The notes below the pieces were generated by a model, which made no database searches, was not told the DNA's origin, and saw only the letters and a program-made list of their open reading frames with translations. From positions 5,669,950-5,733,949 of the forward strand of contig NW_002060943.1 in assembly GCF_000150275.1 (NCBI RefSeq): a stretch of 64,000 bases of DNA. The letters are read 5' to 3'. Shown here piece after piece: positions 52,401 to 64,000 of this stretch. Made by a program: the position numbers and the translations under genes. Within the stretch, counting starts at the first letter, position 1. Every line of letters begins with the position of its first letter. Source of the DNA: Trichoplax adhaerens. Its lineage: Eukaryota; Placozoa; Uniplacotomia; Trichoplacea; Trichoplacidae.

Positions 52401-55400
52401 ATTCATATTAAGTTTGTTTAACCATACCCATAAAGAACTTAATTCTCTTTTCTCTGTCATAATTAATGTAGGAAGCCTACGCCTGTCCAATGACAATAAT
52501 TGGTCCGTTAAACTTTCAGGTTAATCTGGCATAATGGTATTTTAGCCCGTTATTAAGACTATCATTCTACCAAACTACACTGTCATTATACCCACTTCTC
52601 TTTAAAGGATATTGTGCGATTTAAAACTATTACTTATCGTGACTGTGTGATACATACTTATTTCCTATTTATATATCTTAATTCCAATCCTGTTATCAAA
52701 GCTTACATTATTCGTTGATATTGTAGAATTATATTTAGCAGAGTATACTACAAATATGATATATTCTCTATAAGCTCTTGAGATCCTTAATAACGGAGAT
52801 AATCGCTGTATAGCAGATGGCATAGGTTGTTTCACTAGTTAATAAAATGACAGGGTTAGCTATAAAACTATTTAATGTGAAACTTTTAAAATGACTTTAT
52901 AAGCTTTACAGTATCGATTAGTCAGATAATATGTGATTAGCGATTCGCTAATATTAACTAACAACATCCTTATCTCGATAAAAGGTATAGGACTTTGTAG
53001 GACATATTTTCGAATTTTAACCTAAAATTAGGAGTTTATGAAGCAACATGTATTGGCGCTATAAACACCGTCATATTCTATCAATACCTAAACAATATGA
53101 ATTATTGCCGTAATAAATCTTAGTAAATACCATATTTAATTTTTACGATAAAAGAAATCAATTGAAACATTGACCCATAGCGAATGGGTTATGAAAAATG
53201 TTAGAGGCAACAATGATCAGATAAACCCTATCAAAATTTTGTGGCTTGTGGAATGCGTATGACATAGCGAAAAGAAATTTAGAAAAAACTACTAGATGTA
53301 ATATTGACTAGATGCGAAACGTTCCATTTCAAAATAATACTAACTACTAAAGAATTGATAGTATTGAATGATATTAAAATCAATTCTTATCTACTTTTGA
53401 AGTTATTCTATAAGGAAAGGTGAATAAGTTCAGATAGTTAACATTAGCGAAGGAAGATGCCTTTATTTAACTGCAGCTTCTTTAATGGATAATTTACATT
53501 TTACAGGAAAGATTATTATTCTAAAAATTCTCAAACTCTTTTGCCATGATCTTTTCTTATTTGTGGTCAATGTCAATTATTATCATCAAAAGATATAGCC
53601 TACATCCGTAGTGAGATTAGCAGAATCTATTCGCACTCTTAATTAAGCACTATTTGAAATTCTAGCGAAGTAGCTTCCTGATCACATGGACTCTTTAGTT
53701 TGCTTTAGATAATAAGAATAAAATACAAAAAGGAATCAGACTTTCCGATCGCATTGTAATATATAATACTTTCCTTTGACTGAATATGCTAGGTGGAAAG
53801 GATAAGAGTTCCGGTTATATTGTCATCGATAGTAAAAATCATACCTTTGGTGTCTGCTCTAAAAATTGGGCAATGTCTAACGATGACGTAATATGTCGCC
53901 AAATGGGATTTGATGGAGCAGCCCGTCAATTAGGTACCTCATTATTTAAATGAATGATTTTCTTACCATCTTTGTTAATTTAAAATTTATCATTTTTTAT
54001 CGCTGATATTGTATACAGAATTCAGATCTGTTGAATGCTTTGCTGAATACCGTAGCTATTACTATCTACGCGATCTACAAGTCAGTGATTATTATAGATT
54101 TATTTCGCTGATAATTAAGATCAAAACTTTTACCAAATATATTGCAGGCAATGAGCGCCCTGCTAACAAAATGAAACTGAACGGCTGGACGATGAGAATG
54201 CACTGCTATGGTTACGAATCGAGACTACAACTTTGCCAGGTGTCCAAGTCGAACTTATTTATGAACAGTATCCCATGTCCAGATAATTCCTATGTGTTTG
54301 TGCAATGTCAAAAGCCTTGTGCTACATCAGGTATAGAGATGAAAGCAATAAAATATTGAAATACTGAATGTTCGAGGCTATTCTTTTAATATAATACGAA
54401 AGCGAATGCTAATAATCAACACATACATGCATATAGCGTAAAATTAGGCTTATTTAATCATAAGACATCGACTACTGACAAACTTACAATTACACAGTTA
54501 CTTTTCTCCAATGTGAGCGTAAAACATTTAGATAAAAGTTATCAATGATTTAGTTTTGCGTAACATTCAATGCATAATGACCCCAATATATTTAGGAATT
54601 ATTAACTTGTGATATAGATTTTTTGATTGTAATCGGAGATTAGCATTTAAGTAGGGCCAGCGACTCATTTTATGTCGTACACGTAGATTAATTATTATTC
54701 ATACGAGCAGTCCATTTGAGAAATACTACCGTATATCTATCCTTTCGGAAGAGTATAAAAATATTCTAATCATAGCAATTTAACATTACAGAATTATTAG
54801 TGATCATAAATTACTTGCTAACATTGCTAATAAATCATCAATTAGACCCTTATGGTAGTCCTACAATTTGTTCAACATTCGAATGCGGCTTATGCAATTG
54901 GAAAAGTACCATCCTTCATGGAAATATTGGTTGGAATTGGTTTCCAAAACAAGAATCTCATCAATATAGATATAGTCCATTATCGGCTAATTCATTAGGT
55001 TAGCCATGACAGAGCCATTCTGTTAAAAGTATATTCGCACTATAGCTATCGAATAATAATTATTTTACTCACGTTTATTCAAACCAAACAAAGTATCAGT
55101 GTTTATTGGTATAAGTATTAGCGCTGAAATTCAACAAATCCTGTTTTAAAGTTAAATTGAAAAGTTTTTTCATATTTTTTCATTACATTAATGAATTAAA
55201 CACCTAACTTTCCTATATATTATTCCCTTATTTTACTTTCTATTCACTCCTATATAGTGGCTCCCCCTTTTGCTTATGTCGTTAGGCCTCCAGAATATGA
55301 CCAGCAAATGATTGCAAAATTGGAAAGCCCCTTACTTAATTTAATATCGAAGCCATTGCAGGTAAGATCAGAATTTTTATTTATATTCAATGAAAATGAA

Positions 55401-57243
55401 TTATCTTTGAAAAGAAGAATATCAGTGGGAGTTTAAATTTATAGGTGCAACTGATTGATAAAATTTAATACAGCATATATTTCGAGGAGAAAATAATAAT
55501 TAATATCTGACGAGTAGTCAAATACTGAGCGTTAGATATCCAGAACCTGGCTATAGTTGTATATTCTAACTCTAATTAGAGAGCAAGTTAGATTAAAGAT
55601 TTATAAAGATAATTTTAGATGATATAAATCGATTACCACATATGCAAATAGCACATTTGTTATTCCTATGAATTTAGTAAACCCCAATCCAATCAAGTCA
55701 CTATTGTACGTGACAAAAAACTAATAATATCCACTTCTGCTTAGCCCAACATTGCTTTTTAAACAAATACTACGGCAAAGTACGATAACTGAATAATTTT
55801 GCTAAAATTAACTACATATAGCAATCGACAGTAGGCTTTATAGCCGAGATTTCATTAATAGTTCACGCAATAACAGCATATTATTTGTTTTCAGTATAAT
55901 TCTGGAAGATTTGTTTTCATCTCATAGTGAACTTCATGCGCGGAAAGTATACTGTTGTTATATATTTTATCGATCAATATTACTTCATATTGCCACCTTA
56001 TAACGTTGCATGCATTTTTCAATTGTACTATTGTATTTAAATATTATAACAGTATCCTAGCTTAGCTCAGTTTGTCTGATCGAAGTTGAGAAAATGCTGC
56101 AGATATATCAAATTCTATTCTAAAATTCTTGAAGAGTTATCATAATACTGTACCTTAAGATAGAAAATCTAATCACATTTTATCATGAAACAGAATGCAA
56201 ATTGCTAGTCCATAATTTTCGTAGAATTATAAAAATTATATCTAGGATATCGATTGAAGACTGATAATAGAATTTAATTTATTAAATTTATCATTTCTAC
56301 ATCGCATACGATGATATGACTAGAGTTAATGACCGGCTAAATACATTCTCTGTACGCTTGATTTTAGATTATGATACACTATGAAGTGGAAGGAAATGAC
56401 CTTAGTCACTACCAAATTCATGCTGTGGATGAACATGAACATCTTATCAATTTTACCACGGTTAACTTGCATGCCGTTTCGAAAAATCAGCTCACTAAGA
56501 AAAGCGTAATTTATCCTCATCATTCAGGAAAAGTAAAGGTGTGGCTAATTATAATTATAATAAAATTAGTAAAAGCGAAAGAAATGCAATTGAATATTTT
56601 TATGCTCTTTATTTGCTGCAGATCGCTTTTATTGTAATTTCACTTGCAGTACATAAAAGTCATCAATCTAGTGCCTTCATATTGCACGACTTCATCGTCA
56701 GCGGAGCAGAATTAAGTATATATATATATATACTAAGAAATTAGCTAAAAGTGATTTATAGCCATATAATTGTAAGTCGATCAAATAGTAATGTACTGAG
56801 GGAGTAAAAATTCGGAATTAGGGTTAGATACATATTTTAAAGCATTTTAGGTGTTTAAACATTCAGATCCATACAAATCTCTACTGTGCAAAGTATGGTA
56901 GTATTTACAAGAATAATATGACTAATTCTAAAACAAAATAATAGAAAAATTTGTTTATTTGTTTGCAAGTAAATGTTTCTTTGTAAAATTAGTAAAGCAT
57001 TGCCTTTATGCTTGACATTATAAGAGGTAAATTATGAGCAAATCTGTAATTACTTACTCTATCATTGCAGATAGAAACCGCTCTTTTATGATCGGCATTG
57101 GATTTGTTGGTTTCGCTATTATATTTGGAATAATTGGAGGAGTTTTCTACTGCATTGTATCAGCCAGGCGTGAAGCTGCTAAAGCAGCCTCAGAAGATCA
57201 GGAAAAATCCAAAGAAAGTTCAAGCGGAAAATCCCCAGGTTAA
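49429..57243 (+). CDS. Gene 4: LRRNT-LRRCT(degenerate)-SRCR-MAM single-pass membrane receptor
   Basis: Nine exons: 49429-49664, 52022-52224, 53793-53933, 54148-54330, 54846-54998, 55258-55361, 56368-56532, 56622-56715, 57071-57243, about 483 aa. Exon 1: signal peptide (ISFGFLLITTLCDG) and LRRNT (CPRYCECYPKQLKISC). Exon 2 has the length class and phases (2 to 1) of the family LRRCT but no Cys: FDYQFF stands where CDCKYL stands in gene 5. Exons 3-4: one SRCR (VICRQMGF; CYGYESRLQLC), with the first half short (141 nt against 174-198). Exons 5-8: MAM (CSTFECGLCNW, LESPLL, IHYEVEGND). Exon 9: TM (IGIGFVGFAIIFGIIGGVFY), small Ala/Glu/Lys/Ser tail ending SPG. An alternative end splices at 57238 to 57314-57369, giving a tail ending SRDVSTV, about 500 aa, with AATAAA at 57427. 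Confidence 0.8.
50341..51048 (-). repeat. Dispersed repeat, copy 2, inside intron 1 of gene 4
   Basis: Longest copy of the family also found at 33.5 kb. It shares landmarks at both ends and an internal degenerate open frame (MIYTVHFVAVIATIGLARFY against MHAFILFVAFAATIRMATFY in copy 1). The minus-strand reading ends at AATAAAG (complement of 50370-50380). Similarity continues a little past this signal (TTGGAATATTCGTGAT on the minus strand). Confidence 0.6.
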
Positions 57244-57313
57244 ATTAAAATTGAATAACAGATATTTTATTGGCTAAATTAAAGAATTATAATTGCTATA
57301 TATGTAATTTTAG

Positions 57314-57369
57314 ATGTGGAACTAATGGAAATGATATCGTCGAGAAGCAGAGACGTATCAACTGTGTAA
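57314..57369 (+). CDS. Alternative last exon of gene 4 (PDZ-ligand-like C terminus)
   Basis: A TTTTAG acceptor at 57308-57313 and a phase-1 join to 57238 give the coding end DVELMEMISSRSRDVSTV and a stop. The intron would be 75 nt. The terminal S-T-V fits a class I PDZ ligand (S/T-x-hydrophobic). An AATAAA at 57427-57432 follows. In the unspliced form the codons GGT TAA at the donor end the protein after SPG. Confidence 0.45.
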
Positions 57370-59902
57370 TACTGTTCAATAGGAGTGCTATCGACTGAAG
57401 CTTACTATGATAATAGATATATAATCAATAAAAATAAGGCAGCAAATAATTTAAATACAATGCTTGATATCAAGATAAGCCTAAAATGGTTATTAATTTG
57501 AAATACAATATAAATCCTGAACTATAATGGAACTTCAATACAATATATATAACTATAGATCTTTAGTAAGTTTGCAAAATTTCCGATTTTGACATGGACA
57601 GTAACACCTATTGCCTTTGTTAATTAAAGAAATTGTGAATGTAATGTATATTAAATTTCATTATTATTAATACATAGTGCTTCAAGTATAATCAAATGCA
57701 ATGCCGTTACAAACTAAAACTTCTTTGTGCAAATTTAGGATTTATTAGCATTTTCGATTATGCTTAATATGCTAGTATTAGCTACGGCCTACTTAAATCT
57801 CTATTAAAGAAGTATTAGTCAATTTCACGAGTAGCAGTAAAGTACAGGAGGCAATTAAGAATGCCTGATGAGGACCAAACTATCTACTAGTTGGAATGAA
57901 GTAAATAAATGGCTCCAAATTTATGTCTTATTAATTAAAAAATATGGAGTTAATAAAGTGTGGAAATATTAGCAGACATTAATGAAGGTAGTTTAATGTT
58001 TGTAAAATTAAGAGACCTGCTGCCATACGAACAATTTCATATAACTAAATACATAAGAAAAGCGTTACACATGTATAAGGAAGGAAATCTCATGAATTTA
58101 GTAATTCTAACTAGAGCTGATACGATAGTGACTATGAAGTAGCCTTTTTAAATGAAGTACTGAAGCTGTTTTAAATTAATTCAAAGCTCAAAAATCTTTC
58201 TATATGCAACGTATAAGGCATGCATGTATGAATATATTAGAATTATCACTGGCACAATCTTATCAGATTGGAGCATAGCAATTCAGTAAATTCTCGTAAA
58301 TGGCATACGAAACATACTTTAATACATCCTTTGTTATAATTATTTATTGGTTTTTCGTCAGAAATATCATAACTTTAATTAATTTTTTTTGAGTATGATA
58401 GCGTTTAAAGCTGCTTTATGTAACACTATGAGATGAATATCCGGCACAATCTCCAATATAAGAATATAAATATTAATAAATATCAGTGAGAAATTTATCT
58501 TTATAGAGAAATGGGTTCATATATACAATAAAAATTATCGCTTATAAATCAGTCAAAAAGGCTGCGTTTAAAATCAAATTGCAATCTTTGCATACTCCAA
58601 GAATAAGGATCTGCTGTTCGTACCTATATATTTTATAAAACATGTCATGCCTATTGTTATATCAGTGAAAGTAAATTTAGTTAGCTAGGTTCTACGAAAC
58701 TTTTACAATTTATCTACTATCACCACTGCACGAGTTATAATTATTGCCGGTGATTAGTCAAATAGTTTAAACTAGCTTTTGAACATGGCTGTATATGATA
58801 CCGGTATCATCTATTTTTAAATTTACAGCAATTATCCATAATTAACTCATTATCTGTAATCTAAAATATCGAAGCAGTACGAGTACTTTGAATTTTTTTC
58901 ATTACTCTAACATGAATGATATTTTTAATATCGATCGTAGAAACTATTTACATCGGATTAGTAATATGCATCATGAACAATATAGCAGTTTGCAAGGAGC
59001 ATAATTTTTAAGTACTACAACCTTTAAATAATGGAATATTTAATTCTGTATAGGAGTATAGATTCTGTATTAAGACTCCAATAATCGTAAGTGAGTGGAT
59101 TAGTGGTATCAAGGGTATTACATTTAAGGGTTATTTAGCCGAATGCTATTAGTGGATAGTTTAGAGGTGTCAGCTATAGCTTTAAGTGAGAATACCAGGC
59201 GCCCTAGTAAGCTGTAGCGGAGCATTTTCATAAGCTAAAGTTTGGTGTTTGTAAAATCTATACTTCATATGATTTAATGATAATAATCTGTTATCCAGGA
59301 TTGACCTAGCTACATTAAGGCTTAAATTCTAAATTGTAGCTCTAAGTAAGATACTGTAACGTGTAGTATGTAGCTTTGAATGCTTAGAAACAAGTACTGT
59401 CAAATATCTGTTAACCTATAGTCAAATGTAGGGTGTGGAAGTGCAGTAGCTAACAAAATTGAAAAAAATTTATGAAATAGGAAGTAAAACCATAATGGCT
59501 TATAATTAATTAATTATAACTATCATCTACGTTATGTAACAATTTAGGGCAAGGTTAACACCGTCACGTGTAGTAGCTCATGAATTTATTATTATACTGA
59601 TGAACCTAGATCAAAACACCAAGACCGTTGCGATAGCTATTAGATCGCTCAAATAATTATTCTGTAATAACATAATACAAAGATATCTGTCAGCTGTTAT
59701 GGTTTGAATAATTATTAAGTTAACAAGCTAATTTCCATAATAATATCAACAATAGCAATGGAACTCCTGGAATTGAAAAACTCCTCAACAACTGCATATC
59801 ATTAACTCACTGTTTAATTTAATTAGATTTTATCTGACAGCATCATTTTCGTGACCGGATTTGCTATATTCTTAATAAGTTACGTCTCATATAAAGGCTG
59901 CC
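57370..59902. other. Intergenic spacer between genes 4 and 5
   Basis: Contains the AATAAA of gene 4 at 57427. The short open frame at 57960-58142 has no recognisable features. About 59060-59450 has slightly higher GC and resembles other degraded-element stretches in the window. TATAAA occurs only 12 bases before the gene 5 ATG, too close to be a conventional TATA box for it. Confidence 0.45.
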
Positions 59903-62900
59903 ATGCAGATCCTATCGAGCTTTATTAAGATGAAAATCGTTCCTTTACGTTCGTTTCTATTGGCGTATGTCCTGATATTCTTTAGCTTTACTACTGGAAC
60001 TGGATCGGAATTTTGTCCTAACAATTGCAAATGTAGCGATACAGAAATTAAATGCTCTAACTTGATAGCACCTTCATTTTCTATCCCAACGGGAATAAAA
60101 TCCTTGTAAGACTATCTTTACCATACTCATACACAAATTTCGTGAATTGCTTTAAATTTAGATTGATTTTTCATTTAATTCAGGTAGTATACGTTATGCT
60201 TTCTGATATCGCAATCTAAAGCAGCTATTTAAAATGTCAGTAATTACCAAAGCTAATTACACTTTTGAATTCTTGATTGCGGGTTTTCCGTGACCTTTAC
60301 TTTCTTCAACGTACTTAGTTACCGCTCGTTATTATCTCTAATTTAATTTTCAGAGATTTACTATAATCAAGTTTTTGCGATAGTGAAATATCAGTAAACT
60401 TGTAGATATTATCAAAGGACATGTATTACAGTATGTTTTACATTTACTAATTTAAATTCATAAGCTTTAATAGGAGTATCCGTTTAAGGATAATTATTTT
60501 ATTTATGATTTTACAAGTAAGGCATATCTAAGTCATACGAACTTAACAATACAATTCTGAAGTACTGTAGATGGTAACTATTCACGATCTGACTAATAAT
60601 TAAAGTTCTTACATGTAATTAATCTTATGAAACAAACTCTAAATCTAATTTAAATTTTACTACGCTTATTTGGTACTTTGCATTCAATTAACTGAATTTC
60701 TGAATTTTTGACTGTTGTATAAATTCCAAAGTACTACGATGGAATAAATTGCTAGCTTATTAGTGATTTAGCTGATATGAAAAGCATAAAATTAAGATAT
60801 AAATGAACTCGTGCATATTTCAAAAATTATAGGTTATTTGAACAAAGGATACCTTGTGACTGTAAGTATTTATTTCCTCTTCTGTGGGCTGCCAGACTAA
60901 AAAATGTAACGGTAGATGGCTACTGTAGTACGCCTTCACGCTTTAGAAACTATCACCTGGATCGTATGTTCGATTATTTATTATGTGATAACAACTTAAA
61001 AGCAGGTAAGACGCTATGTTTTGTAAATTTCAATAACTTTATTCAAATCAAAGACTTTCGACAACACAACGTGTCTAATACTGTACTCTTTAAGATAATA
61101 TTGAGCTGATAAAAAGCTTTGTGTACTAATTTTCACTTACTACTTTATTACAATACAGGTTTCAAGCTATCTTCAGTCTATGAATTTCACCGTAAGTTAT
61201 GAAATGCAATAAATTCTATCAGGATTCATTAATAACTAGAATCTGCACAACCTTACAATACTATCAAATTAATATAAATGTTATCGCAGTCAATGAAGCA
61301 TCTTTAAGGATAAAATAGTAAAGTACACGATCCAATATAATGAATAATAACAGTCGCTCACGAAAAGTGCCGATTTGACATTAGCTGGTATACAGTGTTT
61401 TTAGTCCTAACTATGTTCCATTATTTCTAAAAAATTTCGTAAATATCTTTAAAGTATTGGTGATATATTAATAATGTTCTATAGTAAGAAATAATAGTAT
61501 TTCTATCATTCTTCATGGATTACTGTCCTGCTAATGACACAGAACACAGCACCAATCTTATAAATGTACTTTATTTACATTTCATATCTTAGTTAAACCG
61601 AAGCATTCTGCAGTTTGTTCTTTCGATAATGGCTTGTGCGGCTGGCAACAACTGGCTAATATCGATTTCTTCGACTGGAAATATCATCATAGTGTTGGCT
61701 CTCAATCAGTGAATGCATACCAAGAAGGAATTGGTAAAAAATCGTAAAATTTAGAATAACTGTCAGGATTGTTTCAACCTGTTACAGTTAGGTAGCGGAT
61801 ATCAAAATAACGTCAACTTCAATCTTTTGAGATACTTTGATTTGACGGTTTACAATACATAGCTATGATTAAGACTAAGTTTGATTATATACTTATTACA
61901 AATCGAAATTTGCAACATGGAAAAAATGAAAAATATTTAAAGAAAACCAAAAATTACGAGTCTACTGTCACGTTTATCCTCTCTTGATACCTGCTCACAG
62001 TACGACTTTAAGAACTGATGACAACCATCGTCTGAAGAAACTGTAACCACTAGTATCTTAATTACACGAAAAATTAACGCAAATATTATTGAAAAATCCA
62101 TCAATTTATACTTTAATCTACATAAGCAGTGAAAAAATTCATATTACTTAGATAATGTTAGGAAACTATGTGTATTTATCTATAAAAATATATTAGATGT
62201 CATTGATAAATTGTTGCCAATGCATTCCTGGATAAGCTATCTTATGAAAACTATGCTATAGCAGCTATAAAAAAGCTACTCCGTAATACTATCACCTATT
62301 ATTTATCGCACTTTCCTTAATTTAGAGGATAGTTAAGATAAGGTTGCATTAATGCTTCAGAAATATAAGTTCCTCGACAATGATAGTTCTTCTGAATATG
62401 TACGAAATATAGCAATTAGCTGTAGTAACTTGGAATAAGATATTAGCTGTATCTGCGCGTGATCAGAGTTGACTATGTGAACATAAGTTAACTGTAAATG
62501 AACCTTGGAATGAATTTATTAAGCTAATCAACTATCGTGTGTATCTGTCATTGGTATACCCTAGGAATGTCTAACGCATGCTTAATTTTTTTAATTATTT
62601 GTGATTGTAGGAAAAGAGAGTAATAATTATATATATATTGAAGCATTTAACAAAAAGCCCGGGGAATATGCCGACATCATCAGTATACCATTGTTGTTAG
62701 CTCACGGAGTTTCTACTGTTATGGTAAGTAAAATAAATAATTTTCTAACACCGGTACCTGTTTCTGAACCTTTTGAAACTTTGAGCACGCTTAAATAACT
62801 ATTAGTAATTCTGTTCAATTATACTTTTATAACAAGAATAAAAAATTATTTCAATTCTTAACTTTAGCCGTAATGAAAGGTATAAAATATGCTTTCAAGT

Positions 62901-64000
62901 TTATTAAAATCTCTTACATGCACAGGTCACCTTTTCCTACCGCATCTTTGGCACAGATAATTTGCAAAGGATATATGTATACGCAATTTATCCGAGATTT
63001 AGCTCGGATATGACTCTTATTGGTACAGTACAGTCGCCAAATGAACGAAGCTGGATGGAATATTCAGTTAGCTTTCATCCGGAATTTAATAATTATCAGG
63101 TATGATATTGGAATGGTTATGTTTCGGAAGAGGTACTAACTTAAAAAAATTACTTTTCTGAGTTACTACCATTATACGATACTATTAGAGTAGTTTGTGT
63201 AAGAGATATTGTAATTGTCTTATGCGAAAATAATATAGTAAAATTAACAGCTTTCTTAATTGCTATAATCTCTGCTTTAGAATCTTATCGCATAATATAT
63301 TTTACTCTAAAACAAAAACTAATATAATCTTTACACAGATATTAATTCGAGGTGCCGTGAAAACAAATAACGCTAGTACTATCCAAATTAATAGCATTGC
63401 AATTATTCCACAAGGTAATTAAGATCTTGCTTTAAATTTTTAAATTGCTTATTTAAATTGACAAGCTGATGAATGGTTACCTTGTGTTTAAATTTCGAAT
63501 CATCAACGTTTACACTAGATTATTACAGTAAAGTTTTCTAGGCTTTCATTTTATACATTTGACCTATTGATTGCTTTTATAATCGAAAAAATCAAGAAAT
63601 CAATTGTTATACTGAAAATGGTCAGTATTATCGAGGCCAAAATCACCAAACTATAGACGGCTATGAGTGCAAGGATTGGCAATCTCAACGGTCAATTCCC
63701 CATGTTTCTGCCATGAAACGTAGCAAAGATGATCTCACCTCAAATTACTGTCGAAATCCTGGCAGTTATAGGTCGAGACCATGGTGCTATACAACTAACC
63801 CGAATGCACAGTGGCATTATTGCAATATTCCAAAATGCGTTGAAAGTGTAAATAACTCTTACACTTATGCATTAGGAAGTATGTTCGATTAAGAGTCATG
63901 CTAACGTTATTAATGTAATCACGTGTACTAACATTTGGTTTGATATTATCGCATTAGATAAATATCCGGTTCAGATAGTAAATAAAGACGAGAATTCTGC
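59903..64000 (+). CDS. Gene 5 (3' incomplete): LRRNT-LRRCT-MAM-kringle receptor
   Basis: Seven exons inside the window: 59903-60105, 60833-61005, 61593-61733, 62611-62723, 62926-63099, 63339-63414, 63597-63878, about 387 codons. The last donor GTATGT at 63879 is in phase 1, so the gene continues past the right edge. Exon 1: signal peptide and textbook LRRNT (CPNNCKCSDTEIKC); the second ATG at 59930 gives the better signal peptide (MKIVPLRSFLLAYVLIFFSF). Exon 2: LRRCT (IPCDCKYLFPLLWA, GYCSTP, LLC). Exons 3-6: MAM (CSFDNGLCGWQQ, IYIEAF, TFSYRIFGTD). Exon 7: kringle (NCYTENGQYYRG, YCRNPG, RPWCYTT, YCNIPKC), closest by eye to the kringle of gene 2. A TM exon is expected downstream. LRRCT exon length (173 nt) equals that of gene 2. 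Confidence 0.85.

Noticed and set aside
1..64000. tRNA, rRNA, CRISPR arrays, operons
   Set aside because: No structure or motif supporting any of these was seen; the gene architecture is eukaryotic.

Overview
The window is nuclear DNA from an animal. It is AT-rich and intron-dense, and its genes encode secreted or single-pass membrane proteins built from extracellular metazoan modules (LRR caps, MAM, kringle, SRCR). It also carries a clear ADAM10 orthologue. The low GC, introns of about 0.1-2.5 kb, close gene packing and a tandem family of SRCR/MAM/kringle receptors suggest an early-branching metazoan, most plausibly a placozoan (Trichoplax/Hoilungia type). That assignment is inference from texture and gene content, not a database match.

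Layout. Gene 1 (965-6376, +): signal peptide, LRRNT, LRRCT, SRCR, SRCR, MAM, TM. Gene 2 (9818-16943, -): signal peptide, LRRNT, LRRCT, MAM, kringle, SRCR, MAM, TM, and a tail with a PPxY motif. ADAM10 (20424-22784, -): one uninterrupted exon inside a 10-kb stretch rich in self-complementary GTACAGTAC motifs. Gene 3 (29627-32844, +): signal peptide, degenerate LRR caps, kringle, SRCR, TM. From 33 to 49 kb I find no complete gene. This stretch holds a dispersed repeat, an LTR-like block, one good minus-strand TM exon and fragments that look like decayed family members. Gene 4 (49429-57243 or 57369, +): signal peptide, LRRNT, cysteine-less LRRCT, SRCR, MAM, TM. Gene 5 (59903 to beyond the right edge, +): signal peptide, LRRNT, LRRCT, MAM, kringle.

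The five receptor genes form one local family. Exon 1 always ends in phase 2, the LRRCT exon always runs phase 2 to phase 1, and every later module is bounded by phase-1 introns. This is the signature of exon shuffling. Every splice junction was chosen by GT-AG, reading-frame continuity and domain continuity, and exon lengths agree with the phases. No gene shows LRR repeats between the N- and C-cap exons. The family therefore looks like a set of cell-surface receptors with a constant N-terminal LRR-cap cassette, a shuffled adhesive/recognition middle and divergent cytoplasmic tails. ADAM10 is a sheddase of single-pass membrane proteins and sits in the middle of the cluster. A functional link between it and the receptors is speculation.
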